From NCBI GenBank assembly GCA_025330725.1, contig JAIWND010000018.1, positions 372,001 through 436,000 on the forward strand: a DNA stretch of 64,000 nucleotides, written 5' to 3'. The notes beneath the pieces are model-generated. The model was not told where the DNA came from. It saw only the letters and a program-made list of their open reading frames with translations, and made no database searches. This document shows, piece after piece, positions 24,591-36,392 of this stretch (within the stretch, counting starts at the first letter, position 1; each line of letters begins with the position of its first letter). The position numbers were made by a program, and so were the translations under genes. This DNA is from Chlamydoabsidia padenii (lineage: Eukaryota; Mucoromycota; Mucoromycetes; Mucorales; Cunninghamellaceae).

Positions 24591-25246
24591 ATTTGGTTCA
24601 TTTGTTTGATAAAAGTGGGGAAGGAAGAGTGAAAAAAAAAAAAAAAATGAAAAAAAGGCATGTCGATGAGTCCCCACCATGTCGGGATTTGAAATACGGC
24701 TTGGTTTCTTTTGGTGAATCAATGCCCATGCTTACTTTGCTCAGACCCTGTTTCGCATATGACTTGAACAATACTTATTGATCTGGTATGGAACTTATCC
24801 TATGTACAGCCATTAAAAGAAGTTGTATTGTTTTCTTTCTCCGGGCAGTATACCATGGTAGTACGTACATCAAGTAAAAGCCCTCCTCCTCATGGCTCAG
24901 AGACATGTACCATCTTTATTACATTTACTCAGTGAAGCAGTTCCCATAGGAAATTAATCATCATCAAGAGAAAGAGGTACGAAATTTGAGTTTCGAGTAA
25001 ATTCAACCCCCGATCAATGCAAGAAGACCAAAGCAAGGGAGGTGTGAAAACGCTGTATTATCGGTCATCCTATTATGCAAAATCCCTATCTATATCGCCC
25101 TCCCATACTACACAGATATTAAAATGACATGTATGTTTAATAAAAAAAAATCCTTTATTATAGCTAGATACACAAACCAAGTAAGTAGACAAAAGAGACA
25201 AGATTTCTTTATTAAAGGGACAAGTTGTAAACTATTAAAAAAAAAT
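24591..25246. other. Promoter region of the kinase and 3' flank of eL14
   Basis: Contains the element above and a second variant, TTCAACCCCCG near 25003. No gene is supported. Confidence 0.6.
24683..24693 (-). promoter_or_regulatory. CGGGATTTGAA element upstream of the SRK1-type kinase
   Basis: Exact best form, 93 bp before the start codon; extended as CGGGATTTGAAATACGG, a near-palindrome. Confidence 0.65.
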
Positions 25247-25976
25247 CTAAGCAGCTTGCTTCTTGGCTTGGTGGAGAGCAGATCCAAGAGCAAAACGACG
25301 CTATACAAATAAATAAAAAAGATGAGTCTATATTCCTCCCCCCCCCTAATTGATTCTATACTTACTTGGCTCTTGAGCTTTTGCACCTTGAAGCGATCAA
25401 AGTCAGACAAACCAGCACGAGTTTGACGAGTTTGAATCTTTTGAGCCCAAGCAGACTTTTCCCAGGCAGCCAACACGTTGGACTTTTCCAAGTACTTTTT
25501 AACAGTCTTTTGACCAGCACCACGAGGTAAACCAGCCACCACCAAGGGGGTCAAAGTCAAACGGCGGTAAGGGAAGGCTTGACGTTCCACACCAGTGGTA
25601 GGACCATCAATCAACGCACGGTTGTGATCGACAATTTCAACAATAACAGCCAATTTACCGGTATCCAAAAGAGCAACACGGCCAACTTCGACTTGACGTT
25701 TGAACGATCCTTGCTACATCACGTATAAAAATAAAAAAAAAAGAGATGAGGTCAATCAAGGTGGAGGTTATAATGACATGGTCTGTGTAAATTGTGGGGT
25801 ACTGATGATGTATTCAAATGTTGGAGTTGATTCGTTTTTAAGTGGTAGAGATCGTTTTATCGGGTTCGTCGTCGTCCGTCGGTCAGTCGATTTTCCATGC
25901 ATCCATCCATCCATTCATTCATTCATCCATCTACACAGACCATGACAATCCATCATCCAAAATGACTTACCACCAT
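25247..25976 (-). CDS. RPL14: 60S ribosomal protein eL14
   Basis: Three exons (25976-25971, 25713-25366, 25300-25247) encode 135 residues, the normal fungal L14 length. Exon 1 holds only Met-Val; the first intron is long (257 nt), as often in ribosomal protein genes. VEVGRVALL, DHNRALIDGP and RQAFPYRRLTLTPLV match the KOW/SH3-like L14e domain, and the C-terminus is basic (HQAKKQAA). The protein sits on the solvent side of the large subunit. Confidence 0.95.
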
Positions 25977-27409
25977 GGTTGTAAACTTTTGAAAAGGGAA
26001 GAAAGAAAAGAAGGGTGAATTTGGAAAATGTCAATGTCAAATAACAAAGACCTGTCTGTCCAGGGAACGCGGGATTTGAAATATTTATTCGGGGTGTGAA
26101 TACTTTGCATTTTTTTTTTTTTCAGGAACGCATTTTTGTTTCGTTTCTAACGGTGAAAACACTATCTCGAGCTTTCCCACGGATATACTTGATATCAATT
26201 TTATATTTATTACAGATGGTCATCAAAGTAGACTTGCTCTTCATTAGGTAAATGTTCAAAAGACAAGGCTTTGCTTATCACCAAACTGTAATTCAGCCAA
26301 CCTGTTTGATGAAATCATCAAAAGGAATATCAAGTTTTTTTTCTTCTTCTTTTCTTTTTGGGTAGATGCCTCGCTATACTCATCATTCGCCTCGCTATAA
26401 TCACGTTTTTTATGTACTACACTATAAGGAGATCTCTTCTTTTTTTTTTTTAATGTTCCGGACCTCCAGTCCATTTTTAAGCTTTTTTTGTGGACAAAGG
26501 TACAGAATAAGCCTTTTGATGACTTTATTGATATAGATCGGATGATTTCATTCGGGATGGAACAAGCTTCTTTGGATCGAGTAACTTCTATAAAAAGAAA
26601 CTGAACCACCTAAAGTCTGTGCACTTTGTAAAAGAGGGAAAAAATGTAGGGAGAAAAAATGAGAGAGCAAGAGGAAGAACATCTGATTCATCCATTCGTC
26701 ATGTGCTACCCCAGGATGGTGGTCCTCTCGGAAGATACCATAAAGTGGATAGACTACCTCGAAAATTAAAAGCCCGCCCACCAAATAGGTAGTACTCCCC
26801 GCATTTGACATCTAAGGATCTATCAAAAAAAAAAAAAAAAAAAAAAAGTACGCAGGGGCTATCATTGATTTCGATTTTTTTTCCCATGAAAAATACATGT
26901 GTAATAAATCTATCAATTATGATGTATGTGGGAAATCTAGTCAGTTTATACAGACCTTTTAATGACATAATAAAGTGGTAGGTGCATAATGAGGACAAGA
27001 AGAGACAGTTTTTTTTTTTTTTATTGATAATAAGAGAGGAGGAGTAAAACACAAACACAATAAGACACAGATATAACATATATGTGGTATATACTAAAAA
27101 GTTAAAAACATAATAATTTACACACAGTGAGGATAGATCAAGTTAAAGAAGGGGGGGATTCATATGTAACATAAAATGATGTAAAAGAGAGGGGGTGGGA
27201 AAAGTATTCACATAAAGTATTGATAATGATGAGGGGCGATCAACGCAATGGAAGAAGAGAATATACAAAGAGATAGACTAGGTATTGTATATATGGAATA
27301 AATGTGTTGTTGTTGTATAAGTGAGGTGATAATGGTGAGTGGAATGGGATATAAAAAGGAAAGGAAAGGGGAGAAGTAATAATAATAATAATAATAAAAA
27401 AAAGAGAGC
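25977..27409. other. Intergenic, no firm gene
   Basis: Beyond the eL14 promoter there is a minus frame 26256-26609 with a lysine-rich stretch and an AATAAA after its stop, but with no clean exon structure. A 23-nt A tract lies near 26825 and AT-rich 3' flank of the bHLH gene follows. Confidence 0.5.
26070..26080 (-). promoter_or_regulatory. CGGGATTTGAA element upstream of eL14
   Basis: Exact best form, 94 bp before the start codon; extended CGGGATTTGAAAT. Confidence 0.65.
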
Positions 27410-28314
27410 CTAACAATGGAATGAGGATTCATACTTGATATGCAAGTTGTTCATAGGTTGCTTGGTAGAGTCCAATGAAGAAGTAGTTGTTCCAAGGAGA
27501 TATCCATGATCTTGCAGATACAAATCAGTCTGGTCATGATAGTAAGGTTGAGTAGTAGAAGGATCCCATTGTGTAGAAGAATGATAATCCAAAGAAGGAC
27601 TTGTCGTTGTAGAAGATCCCAAAGTAGTAAGGGCCGAAGATAAAGAGTTTACAGCAAAAGAAGAGCAAGAGGATTTACGACTAAGTGTATCATCCGTAGT
27701 TGTGATAGCATCTTCTATTTCATAATCAAGTAGATCAAAGTCGTTGTTATTGGTGGTATCTTCTTCTTCGTTTTCTTCGTCGTCGTCTTCACCGACAATA
27801 CTTCCACCAGCTAATAAGGAGGATCTAGAAGTGACTTGACGCATCAGTTGTCGATTGGCACGACTGAGTTCCCGGATTTCATTCTTGTATCGTTCTTCTT
27901 TTTGAACAGTATGTTTGACTAGAGAATAAAAGCGTTAGTTTTGTTTGTTTGTTTCCCAATGGAGTGGTGAGACTTACCGAATTCAAGCGTACGTTCAATA
28001 ATGGTTCCTTTTGAAGGCCGGCGGTCATTTTGAAGATTGGGTAAAGAATGAGCCAATTGTTGGAATTTGGTGTTCAAGTGTTCACGCCGAGCACGTTCAA
28101 TGGCATTGTGCTCCCGTCGTCTGGCAGCCTTGTTTTGGTTCCTATTAAAGAAAAAAGTGGGAGGGTGAGTATGTTGTAATATATGAATGCACCAAAGAAC
28201 TTACTTTTCTTCAGGGGACGAAGATGGTTCAGAAGATTCAACGGTAGCTTGGTCATAATTGGCCATTGGTTGAGCATGTTGAGATTGGTACTGAGTCAGG
28301 GTCATTACTAGGAG

Positions 28315-28356
<42 letters not shown>

Positions 28357-28582
28357 AAGAGAGAGATTCAATGGTCAAGTATAATGGTAACAAGTTTGTC
28401 TTTTCCAACTCACCTTGTTGTGGAGGTGGTGGTTGAGGGTACCCAACTTGGTGAAAAGCTGCTTGCTGTTGAAGGTGTCGTAAATGTTGTATCTGTTGAG
28501 GAGAGACTTGAAAGTTTTGCTGTTGTTGCTGATAGTAAGCGGGATCCATGTATCCATATAATGGTGGTGTTTGGTTGGACAT
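27410..28582 (-). CDS. bHLH transcription factor
   Basis: Four exons (28582-28414, 28307-28205, 28141-27978, 27918-27410) encode 314 residues. The basic region reads RRREHNAIERARREHL, with the H-E-R triad of E-box (CACGTG-class) binders, followed by helix 1, a loop (NLQNDRRPSKG) and helix 2 (TIIERTLEFVKH). The domain spans about 92-145. A charged helix (KEERYKNEIRELSRANRQLMRQV) extends helix 2 and may act as a short leucine-zipper-like dimer stem. N-terminal Gln/Pro-rich and C-terminal acidic/Ser-Thr-rich parts look like activation regions. Intron 1 carries a 40-nt A tract. Partner and targets cannot be told. Confidence 0.9.
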
Positions 28583-29869
28583 GACAATAAAGGTGGAGAG
28601 TAAAGTAGTGAGTAGGCAGTAATAAAAAAGAAGGTGTGATAAAGTTTAATTGGTATCTTTATATATATATATAAAAAGTAAAGTAAAGCAGAAAGAGAAA
28701 GGGGGAAATGTCAATGGCCTTTTACCTTTTTTTAAAAAACAAAATCAAGTGGCAGTGGCGGGATTTCAAATGTCGAGGCCTTTTTTTTTTCTTGCTGAGT
28801 GATGAAGTTACACATTCGTTTGACTGGTATCAGGATCACGGGTGTGTTCATTGACTCTCTTGGTGCACAGTCTGGGTGGACAAAAACCTGTTTTTATACT
28901 TTACCAATAAACTCAGTTAAAAAAAGTGTCCCCCTCGTTGTCAAAGCATAAACAACGAGTCGGTTGAACCAAATCAAGAACAACCTTGTTTGAATCAGTT
29001 GGGTACCACGAAATGTCACCAAATATAAACTACAGGCTTGTACAAACTTGTCAAAATCAAAAAAAAAAAAAAAAAAAAAAAAAAAAACGTTGGGTCTTTT
29101 TTTTCTTTCCTTCAGAATGGCCTTTTCGAAGGATTGGTTGGTGGACGATCCCGGTGCTAAGGAAAGAAAAAAAAGAAGGTTATTGATTACACAAAACCAA
29201 TCAAATTTTAAAAAAAAAAAGGTCGTGTTTATGAATCGGCATTTCACCCGAGAAGGTTCGTTTTTCTTTGTCCTGCATTTTCAAACCCAGCCCGTTCTTT
29301 GTTTTCCCCAAACAGAAAAAGGACTTTATAACGAATAAAGTAGTTCAATAGAGTGACCAGTGTGGGTTTATCATGCTGTTTATATTTACATTTCTTGTTT
29401 ATGTTTTTGCTAGGTTCAAAAGAGTGAGAGTGAGAGGAGTTAAAATCTCGGGGTGCACGAGCCAAAACAACCCATGATATCTACTAATCATTGTGTTGCA
29501 CTGGTAATATCTGACCCCACCACGGATGGTCGGAGATGGTCGGGTTGCGGGATTTGACCTTTTGCATAAAGAGAGTGCCCCTGATCCAGGACATCGTTCC
29601 CGTGATAAGACAAATGTATAGATGTATAAACTATTGGTTTTTATTGAGTTATATATATATAAAGTCGAATGATTGCTATTGTTAAATGTGAAGGAGTGGG
29701 ACGACATTTGTGCTTCTCTTTTCAAACAAGAAAAGATGAAGGAGTGAGATTTGTATGTATAAGAGAGAGAGAGAGATGCAAAAGGTAAACAAATGTAAAA
29801 GAAGAGGGTATGGAAGAGAAACAAACTATACGAAGGAAGAGGAAGAGGAGAAGGCCAGTAAGGAATAGT
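28583..29869. other. Intergenic between two regulators
   Basis: Holds the bHLH promoter element, a second CGGGATTTGA at 29548-29557 with no gene assigned to it, a 29-nt A run near 29059, and AT repeats. No gene is supported. Confidence 0.5.
28759..28770 (-). promoter_or_regulatory. CGGGATTTCAAA element upstream of the bHLH gene
   Basis: CGGGATTTCAAA followed by TGTCG, 177 bp before the start codon; on the coding strand TTTGAAATCCCG. Confidence 0.6.
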
Positions 29870-30773
29870 CTAAAGGAGATACGGTTTCTTGCGATGCACT
29901 TTGGAAGACTTGTCAGAGGGTCGATGGATACGAATATGTTGATTCAGGTTATCGGATCTTGAAAACCGTTTGCAACAGGATTGATAGGGGCATTCAAAGG
30001 CTGGGGGGGGGGAAAAAAGAAGAAGACAGGTTAGGGGTCGATCCATCAGGGCGTTTTTTTTTTTTTTTTTTTTTTATTTTTTTTATTTTTATAAATCACT
30101 TACGTTTTTCTTTTGTATGGATGGATCGTACATGACGCTTGAGATGTTCCGATCGTTTAAACACCTTTTGACAATTTCCTTCGGTACATTCAAAGTTCTT
30201 GAGAATAGATGATGACATGGTCACCGGTCGAGTATCCTTTTTCACACGTGGTATAGGTGATGACGATTTCTTTGATGATTTCTTTTTGATTGCCTTTGAT
30301 GTTGTTGGTGGAGTAGTTGGTTGTAAATCAAAAGAAGATAATGATGGTGAGGATGAAGGTGAGATACATGAGGAAGAAGAGAGTGATGATACCAACTGAG
30401 TAGATGAGATGTCAGGTGATCCAAAGGTAGGCGATGAGGAAGTCGACATATCAAAGGAAGGAGATGAGTACATTTCCAAAGGTTGTTGCTGGGCTTGTAG
30501 TAGATGAGAAGGAGTCAAATACATATCATTGGTCATCATTGGTTGGAAGGGTTGGTAAAAGACAGAAGGTGGATAATCAAAACCACAAGTCATCATCGTT
30601 TTGTCGTCATAGTAATCAATCATTGGTGACGGCGTTGGTTGTTGTTCATTCGATTCGTTTTGTGCCAGCATATCAGAATACGAAAGTCGTCGCATGTAGT
30701 CTTGTTGTTGATAATCAAAGGACCCAAAGATCGAGTGGTTGTTGTTATTACTGAGAGAAGATTGGAAGTTCAT
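29870..30773 (-). CDS. Msn2/4-like C2H2 zinc-finger transcription factor
   Basis: Two exons (30773-30104, 30000-29870) encode 266 residues. The N-terminal 190 residues are Asn/Gln/Ser-rich. Two C-terminal fingers follow: C-x4-C-x12-H-x4-H with KRSEHLKRHVRSIH, and C-x4-C-x12-H-x3-H with SRSDNLNQHIRIH, joined by the TKEKPFEC linker. The recognition positions (RSEHLKRH / RSDNLNQH) are those of the yeast Msn2/Msn4/Com2/Usv1 class, which bind the stress element AGGGG. The intron splits the linker. This suggests a role in stress or nutrient response (inference), parallel to the SRK1-type kinase 5 kb away. Confidence 0.9.
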
Positions 30774-33270
30774 ATCTATTTAAAAGTCAACCAAATGAGT
30801 AAGAGATAAAATGGGTTAAGCTTTTGAATGGAACTGCGCTCGGCTTTTGTTGTTGTTGTTTTCATCACCCAGCATAAACAACCATCATCATCATCAGCCA
30901 TGCATACAAGTTTTTTTTCCCATTCTACGCAATTATATGCATGTATCCATTTCAGTTTGTACTACTTACCAAAAGTAAACTAAATGGACAATAGAGAGAA
31001 GACACCGCGTATTAACAATGAGGGTAATAAAAGAGTTGCTTTTTATCAAAAAAAAGGGGGGGAGGACAAGGCAAAGAGTAGATGGGTACAAAAGGAATGA
31101 GATATATGTGTATATAAAACTTTTTGTGTTAAAGGCAACAACAACAAAAAAAAAAAAGAGAGTGAGATGAGTTGAGATGAATGTAGATAAAAAGGAAAGA
31201 GGGAAAAGGGAAAGAGGATTTGACTTTATATAGGGTCAGTCGTCGGCATTTGAAAATTTAAAAAAAGCTCCCATGAACTTTTTTTTTATGCATCCTAAAC
31301 TGGTTTAAAACATACTTATACCACAAACCAATCAGGTGTACCCAATGCTCCGATTCCTTTTTGAAAAAAAAAAAAAAAAAAGGTACTAACCCTGTGATGT
31401 TTGTCAATTAGAAATCATTATTAGAGTGCATTTCTATCAACAAATATGAACAACATATAAACATGCCGTAGCACAAGTAACCTTATGGTCATGAAAAACC
31501 ATCGTTTTGGATGGATCAAAAAGAAACACAGGGGTGGAAGGGGGTTTGACATGAACGATGCAGCAACTAGGTGGCGATGGATAGCCTTTTTCGGACATTC
31601 AAACGAGTTTTTCATGCTGCAGATCAAAAAAGATCTCTCACTTTCTCTCTCTCTCTCTGTCTCTCACTCTCATTTCTTACCATCCATAACATCATCGTTC
31701 CATCATACAAAAGTAAAGCACAGACTTGATGATATCTGTCAAAAAAAAAAAAAAAAAGAAACGAAATGATTTGACATTCCCTATTCGAACAAAAAAAAAA
31801 GACACCTGTCAACTACACATCAAATTCAGCCCCCGATTTTAATACAGTATTATTCTCCCATCATGTATAATACATGTTCTCGTTTTTTGATGGAAACCAG
31901 ACAAGAAAAAGTTTCGGATACAATAAAAGACCCCCACTAATACTGCATTATCTGCATGCAAAACGTATTTAATTATCGAACCCTCCTATTTATTCATGGT
32001 CTAGCCCATTGATACGAACAAAAAACTGCATATCCCGAGAAAGAGAAGAAAAATTGATAATTCCCAAAAATAGTCATAAAACCAACATAACGTCAATGCT
32101 CTTTACTTTGTACTACCACCATCCTTTTCTTCGTTCCTTGTATTTTTCTATACCCAGTGATATAAATCATGCGTCTAATTCAGATAACAATCATGATGTT
32201 CAAATCCCGCTCTAGTAGCTCCTATTTCCTAGTAGCCCCATCAAATAGGAGAGAAGATACAACAACGCCACTATCAACAAATCGGCTATCATAGATCTGT
32301 CACTTTTTTTTTTCCTACCCCTATTTCCTGTCAGACTCCTGATCCTCTTCCCCTGCCTATCTGCCTATCTTTCATTTTCCAAAAGAAAGTGACCTCCTAT
32401 TCGTCTTCCATTCAGAAGACCTTGTTCCCCCACACCGTTCCATACCTTTTTTGTCCCCCGTACCGTTATGCATTCAATACAAACACATCGACCATCATCA
32501 CCATAAAAAAAAAGTCAAAGACGATAAGTTTATTATATATGCATATCTATTCTATGGTGATAAAAAAAAAAAAAAAAAAAACTAGTGATAGGTAATATAT
32601 GTCAAATGTCACTTGTGATTCCTTATGCCACCCTATTCTTGATCTACCATCAGCATGGTCATAGCATTATACCTTCCCAGATTGTCCCTGTCTACATTTG
32701 ATTGTTCATGTTGATGCATTGTATCGCCAAAGAATCGTCCATCAATAGTACCTACTAAACAAATCGAATCGGTGTTAGTCAGTCACCATCATGTCATTTG
32801 TTACCATTGGCATTGTTGCACCCCCTCCCTCCCCTTAAAAAAAGAGCACACAAGAGAGAGAGAGAGAGAGAGATGAAAGGATTAGCACAATACGTTGGTG
32901 TAGTCCATGCTTGTTGTACAAAATGAAGATCAGTAATCAGAGTAGATTCAGGTATTTTGATCAGCCAGGTAAATGTTTACGAGTCGTGGATGGTCCATGA
33001 TGTTTTTTGTCGGCCTGGCCTTCCCGAGATATCCTGATGTGTGCCACCCACCCTTTTTTTCTTTCTTTCTTTCCTGTAGTTGCCGATAAGATCGTCACCG
33101 CCGTCCCTTTATCGTATGCCGCCATCAGTGGATAGTGATACCCTCCCCCCCCTTTTTTTATCCAGTGGTTTGTCGCCTGCCATAAATATCAGACTTCTTG
33201 AGAGTCGGGGCAACTGTTTTAAATTATCGTCAGACCGACCAGAAGTAATTGTAGATTTAGGACCTATACC

Positions 33271-33302
<32 letters not shown>

Positions 33303-33670
33303 AGTCAGTCATTACTTTTTTCCGGAGTGACCATATTACTTACCATGTCCCCAGTTAACAATGCAGGTGAGCTTGTGACATACCGAGAGTAAAAGAAGAT
33401 TCTTCCAAAAATAAACCTTCAAGTCATCGCCTGTGTTGGTTTGTTATGTAATTGTCAGTCGGCCAAAAGAGAGGGAGAGAGAGAGAATGACTTGATAGTA
33501 TTTCATAATTGTGATACGACGGTTTTACAATATTGTTGCACTAACAAGATCATGCTAATATGAGTCTAGATAAAGTGCCTTCAGTCCAAGTGAGAATGTT
33601 CGTTGGGATTTGCCGCACGGTGCATAGGATGGTCCACATTCCAAATGTTGATACATACATGCATATCAGG
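30774..33670. other. Long gene-poor region
   Basis: About 2.9 kb with AT-rich simple sequence, GA and CT runs (31640-31665, 32853-32873), poly(A) at 33271-33299 and isolated elements (TTCAAATCCCG at 32199-32209, a variant TTCAGCCCCCG near 31825). A reading VADKIVTAVPLSYAAISG after an AG at 33080 looks coding-like but ends at a stop. No gene is supported. Confidence 0.5.
31244..31254 (-). promoter_or_regulatory. Element variant upstream of the Msn2-like gene
   Basis: CGGCATTTGAA, 471 bp before the start codon. The larger distance would fit an intron in the 5' leader; an AG (AAATAG) lies just before the ATG. Confidence 0.45.
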
Positions 33671-34588
33671 TTAGACATCACCGCCATGTTTGTTGAGTAG
33701 TAGAAGAATCAGTTTGATATCATGATTAAGAGATATTGTGGAGTGACAAGATACTATATGTTGTTTGTTTCTGTGGTGTGGTACAAAGGTATCGCTCTTT
33801 GGTTGATGAATTGATATAGAGTTGGTGTTGTTCCATTTGAGATAGGACCAGTTTTGTCGATAGTGAGCAAGTTGGTAGAGAACCGGGTCACTTGATGGAA
33901 GTGATTCTTGTCGCATAAAGTTTGGTTCAACGCACAGACTTGGGATCTTGTCACACAGTTCAGATGCCTATAGCCAAAAAAAAAAAAAAAAAAAAAAAGT
34001 GAATGGTCAGGCCACGCTTTAAAGTGCCTTTTTTTTGGTGAGGTGAGGGGAGGAAATTACCATATAGACCAACCAGAAGTATCATATATAAACCAATTCT
34101 AGCTAATCTATTGAAAAAAAGAGATGTTACTTAGCAAGTGGTATAAGGTAGTATCCTTTTCCTTACCATTTGTGGGTATTCCGAGATCAAAGTGCCATTA
34201 AAAGGACGTTCCACGCATCATTCGCCACCACAATAACATAAAAAAATAGTAATGGGCGCAATAGTTGTTTGCTGGTTTGAGTGATCACCTTTGAAGACGA
34301 AAGGTCGTCTAGGGTACATTCCACAGTCTACCACGTTTCCGCCACCATTAGCTGTCTTTCCCCCCCCCAATTGACAACACCTTACTTTCCATGTCAAGAT
34401 AATAACAACCCTATCAAGCGAATTAAAAAGTTCAAACAACAATAATAGGGATTAGTTGGTCAGCTTTTATATACTTTGTCCACTGGAATCTTTTCTTCTT
34501 TTAGTTACGTTTACCATAGTCAATAGTTGCATCAGGTTAGAATCAGTTTATAACAAACGGCTTTATGTACCATAGATTTTAACAATAA

Positions 34589-34631
<43 letters not shown>

Positions 34632-34906
34632 GAGGTTTAATACATCCACGACGGCTGTGTTTTAGGAATTACCAAGAAACTTACCCACGTCGTAAACAAG
34701 GCATTATAGGGTACAGTGCTGACAAAGGAAGATGTCAGTTGTTGCATTGTCTTGATTACTGTTTCAAATCGACAGAGGTTGTAGAGAAAAAATAAAAAGA
34801 GGGGGGCAAAAAAAAAAAAAAAAAAAAAAGGAAAGACGGTATTTAAAAACATTTCAGATCCATCGTCTTTCCTCCAATCATATTTCATATTTTCCAACTC
34901 CGACAT
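33671..34906 (-). pseudogene. Probable decayed multi-exon gene, family unknown
   Basis: From an ATG at 34906 (MSELENMKYDWRKDDG), exon-like blocks with splice-like borders follow: TMQQLTSSFVSTVPYNALF before a GTAAG, GMYPRRPFVFKGDHSNQQTT, VERPFNGTLISEYPQM, LARIGLYMILLVGLY, and a last open block ASELCDKIPSLCVEP to 33671. The joins are not in consistent phase, one block is interrupted by a TGA, and a 40-nt A tract sits in one presumed intron. I do not recognise the family. It may be another fossil repeat gene like the 13-16 kb copies. Confidence 0.4.
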
Positions 34907-34948
34907 TTGTGCTTTATATACTACTTTAATTAAAAATTTTCAACAGCG

Positions 34949-35021
34949 GGTTCCGTGGCGAAATGGATATCGTATCAGACTTCGGATCTGGGGATTGCGG
35001 GTTCGAGTCCCGTCGGAATCG
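34949..35021 (+). tRNA. tRNA-Arg (anticodon UCG)
   Basis: A 73-nt cloverleaf without intron. The acceptor stem pairs GGTTCCG with CGGAATC, followed by discriminator G. The anticodon arm TCAGA / TCTGG (one T-G pair) encloses a 7-nt loop CTTCGGA, anticodon TCG, reading CGA codons. Internal pol III boxes are clear: A box TGGCGAAATGG and B box GGTTCGAGTCC. A T run at 35025-35031 can end transcription. Confidence 0.95.
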
Positions 35022-35220
35022 CTTATTTTTTTGCTTTTCCCAGCCAAAATCGGAGTTACAAATATTTTGCGGCTAAATCTGATAGATGTTAGAGCAACAA
35101 GGGTAGCTAGTATAAGTAGGTTTTGTTTGTATAATATGTAGTGAGCATCAGAATCTTTTTGGTAAGATTCAACTTTTAGATGTAATTTAAGAGAAAAAAA
35201 AAAGATCGACCGAGGTAGGT

Positions 35221-35231
35221 CGGGATTTGAA
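35221..35231 (-). promoter_or_regulatory. Orphan CGGGATTTGAA element
   Basis: Exact best form. On the minus strand it lies just before a decayed stretch at 35095-35200 that resembles the small hydrophobic protein gene at 35615-35842. Confidence 0.45.
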
Positions 35232-35614
35232 AATATAATAAAAAAAGGCTCTTGATCCAAAGTAAGAGCAGTAAAGACAGAAGTTACACTTGTTAAGTAA
35301 TTTGATAATAAGAGAGGTAGCTTGTAATAAAGACCTTTTTGATTTGCAAAGATATTTTCTATTTATTGAGATACTATTAAACTGAAAAAAAAAAAGAAAT
35401 GAATTCTGATCAAAGAAGGTGGGTATTTATACTCATCAGATTTAGGGGTAAGATATACTAAAGGTGATTTTGGTCGTGATCAAAAGTAAATTATGATCAC
35501 TAGTAATAAAATATAATGTGATAAAACAAAAGGATTTTGGTCACGATCAATTGTGGATTATGATATAGAAAAATAGGTTTTAGGGTTGAAAACAGAAGAG
35601 TATGCGCGGACTTT

Positions 35615-35842
35615 TTATTGGAAGACGAATAATTCATCAAGATGTGGCATGACAGTAGTTTTTGCTTTGTTATAATTCAAGTGAACACCAGAATCTTTGG
35701 GATTAGATTTAACCTTTTTTATGTTCTTGTTAGAAAGAGTAAAAGTAATAAAAAGAAATCCCAAACCGGAAAGTAAAAGACCGCAAAAGATAGAGTGACA
35801 CTTCATCCCTACGGGAAAAGTTGAAAATATGATCCATGCCAT
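35615..35842 (-). CDS. Possible small secreted or membrane protein
   Basis: A 75-residue frame from ATG with a hydrophobic core at about 16-36 (CGLLLSGLGFLFITFTL) and a polar C-terminus containing KVKSNPKDSGVHLNYNK. The same C-terminal pattern recurs in decayed form on the same strand at 35095-35200 (KVESYQKDSDAHYILYK), which supports it as a once-duplicated coding sequence. I do not recognise it; the size makes the call weak. Confidence 0.35.
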   Translation of the reverse strand: MAWIIFSTFPVGMKCHSIFCGLLLSGLGFLFITFTLSNKNIKKVKSNPKDSGVHLNYNKAKTTVMPHLDELFVFQ

Positions 35843-36392
35843 AATTTTAATATGGATCAGACCTTAATTTAAGCCCAGTTTTGATCCATATTCTTTTTCA
35901 CTTCATATAAAAGAGCCTTGTAATTTTTATTGGGGATGTCCAGCCCTTTAACAACATGTCGATCAATTATTGGAACGAGAATATGGCTGGCAACCCTTCT
36001 TTGAGAGGGAAGGGTACGGGGCTTTGGCCAAAAAAAAAAGGAAAGCACATACTTACATATAATACTAATTGATATTTCATTCGACGAAAAAATCAAGTTA
36101 CCCTCCATGCCAAAATAGGGAACTGGATGGGGATCGTTTTTAAAAATGGAGCAAGCAATTATGCGTGTTCATCATTATTCAAGTGACTCCACTGGTCTGG
36201 TCGATCATTTATGATGATAGAGTTTTGAGAAAGATTAAATAAACAACATGCGCATCATTAGTTATCTACATTAGTGAGTTAAAAAAAAAAACCCCCCCTT
36301 TTATTTATTTATTAGTTGGTAAACAATAATCATAACACTACAAGTACATGCATAATTACACACAAATCTATCACTACTACTACGGATTCACT

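Larger units (their letters stand above)
35022..36392. other. Intergenic with a possible small gene
   Basis: Besides the small frame listed separately there is an imperfect direct repeat near 35467-35575 (GATTTTGGTC, then CGATCA or TGATCA, then ATTATGAT, twice). A second minus frame, 35869-36108 (PSQRRVASHILVPIIDRHV), looks coding-like but I could not complete it. Confidence 0.45.

Noticed and set aside
26256..26609. 117-residue minus frame rich in lysine and serine as a gene
   Set aside because: No recognisable domain, no clear splice pattern and it reads through T and A runs; only an AATAAA after the stop speaks for it.
34940..35260. 106-residue minus-strand frame containing GTRTRNPQIRSLI
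   Set aside because: It is the antisense reading of the tRNA-Arg gene, a classic false protein.
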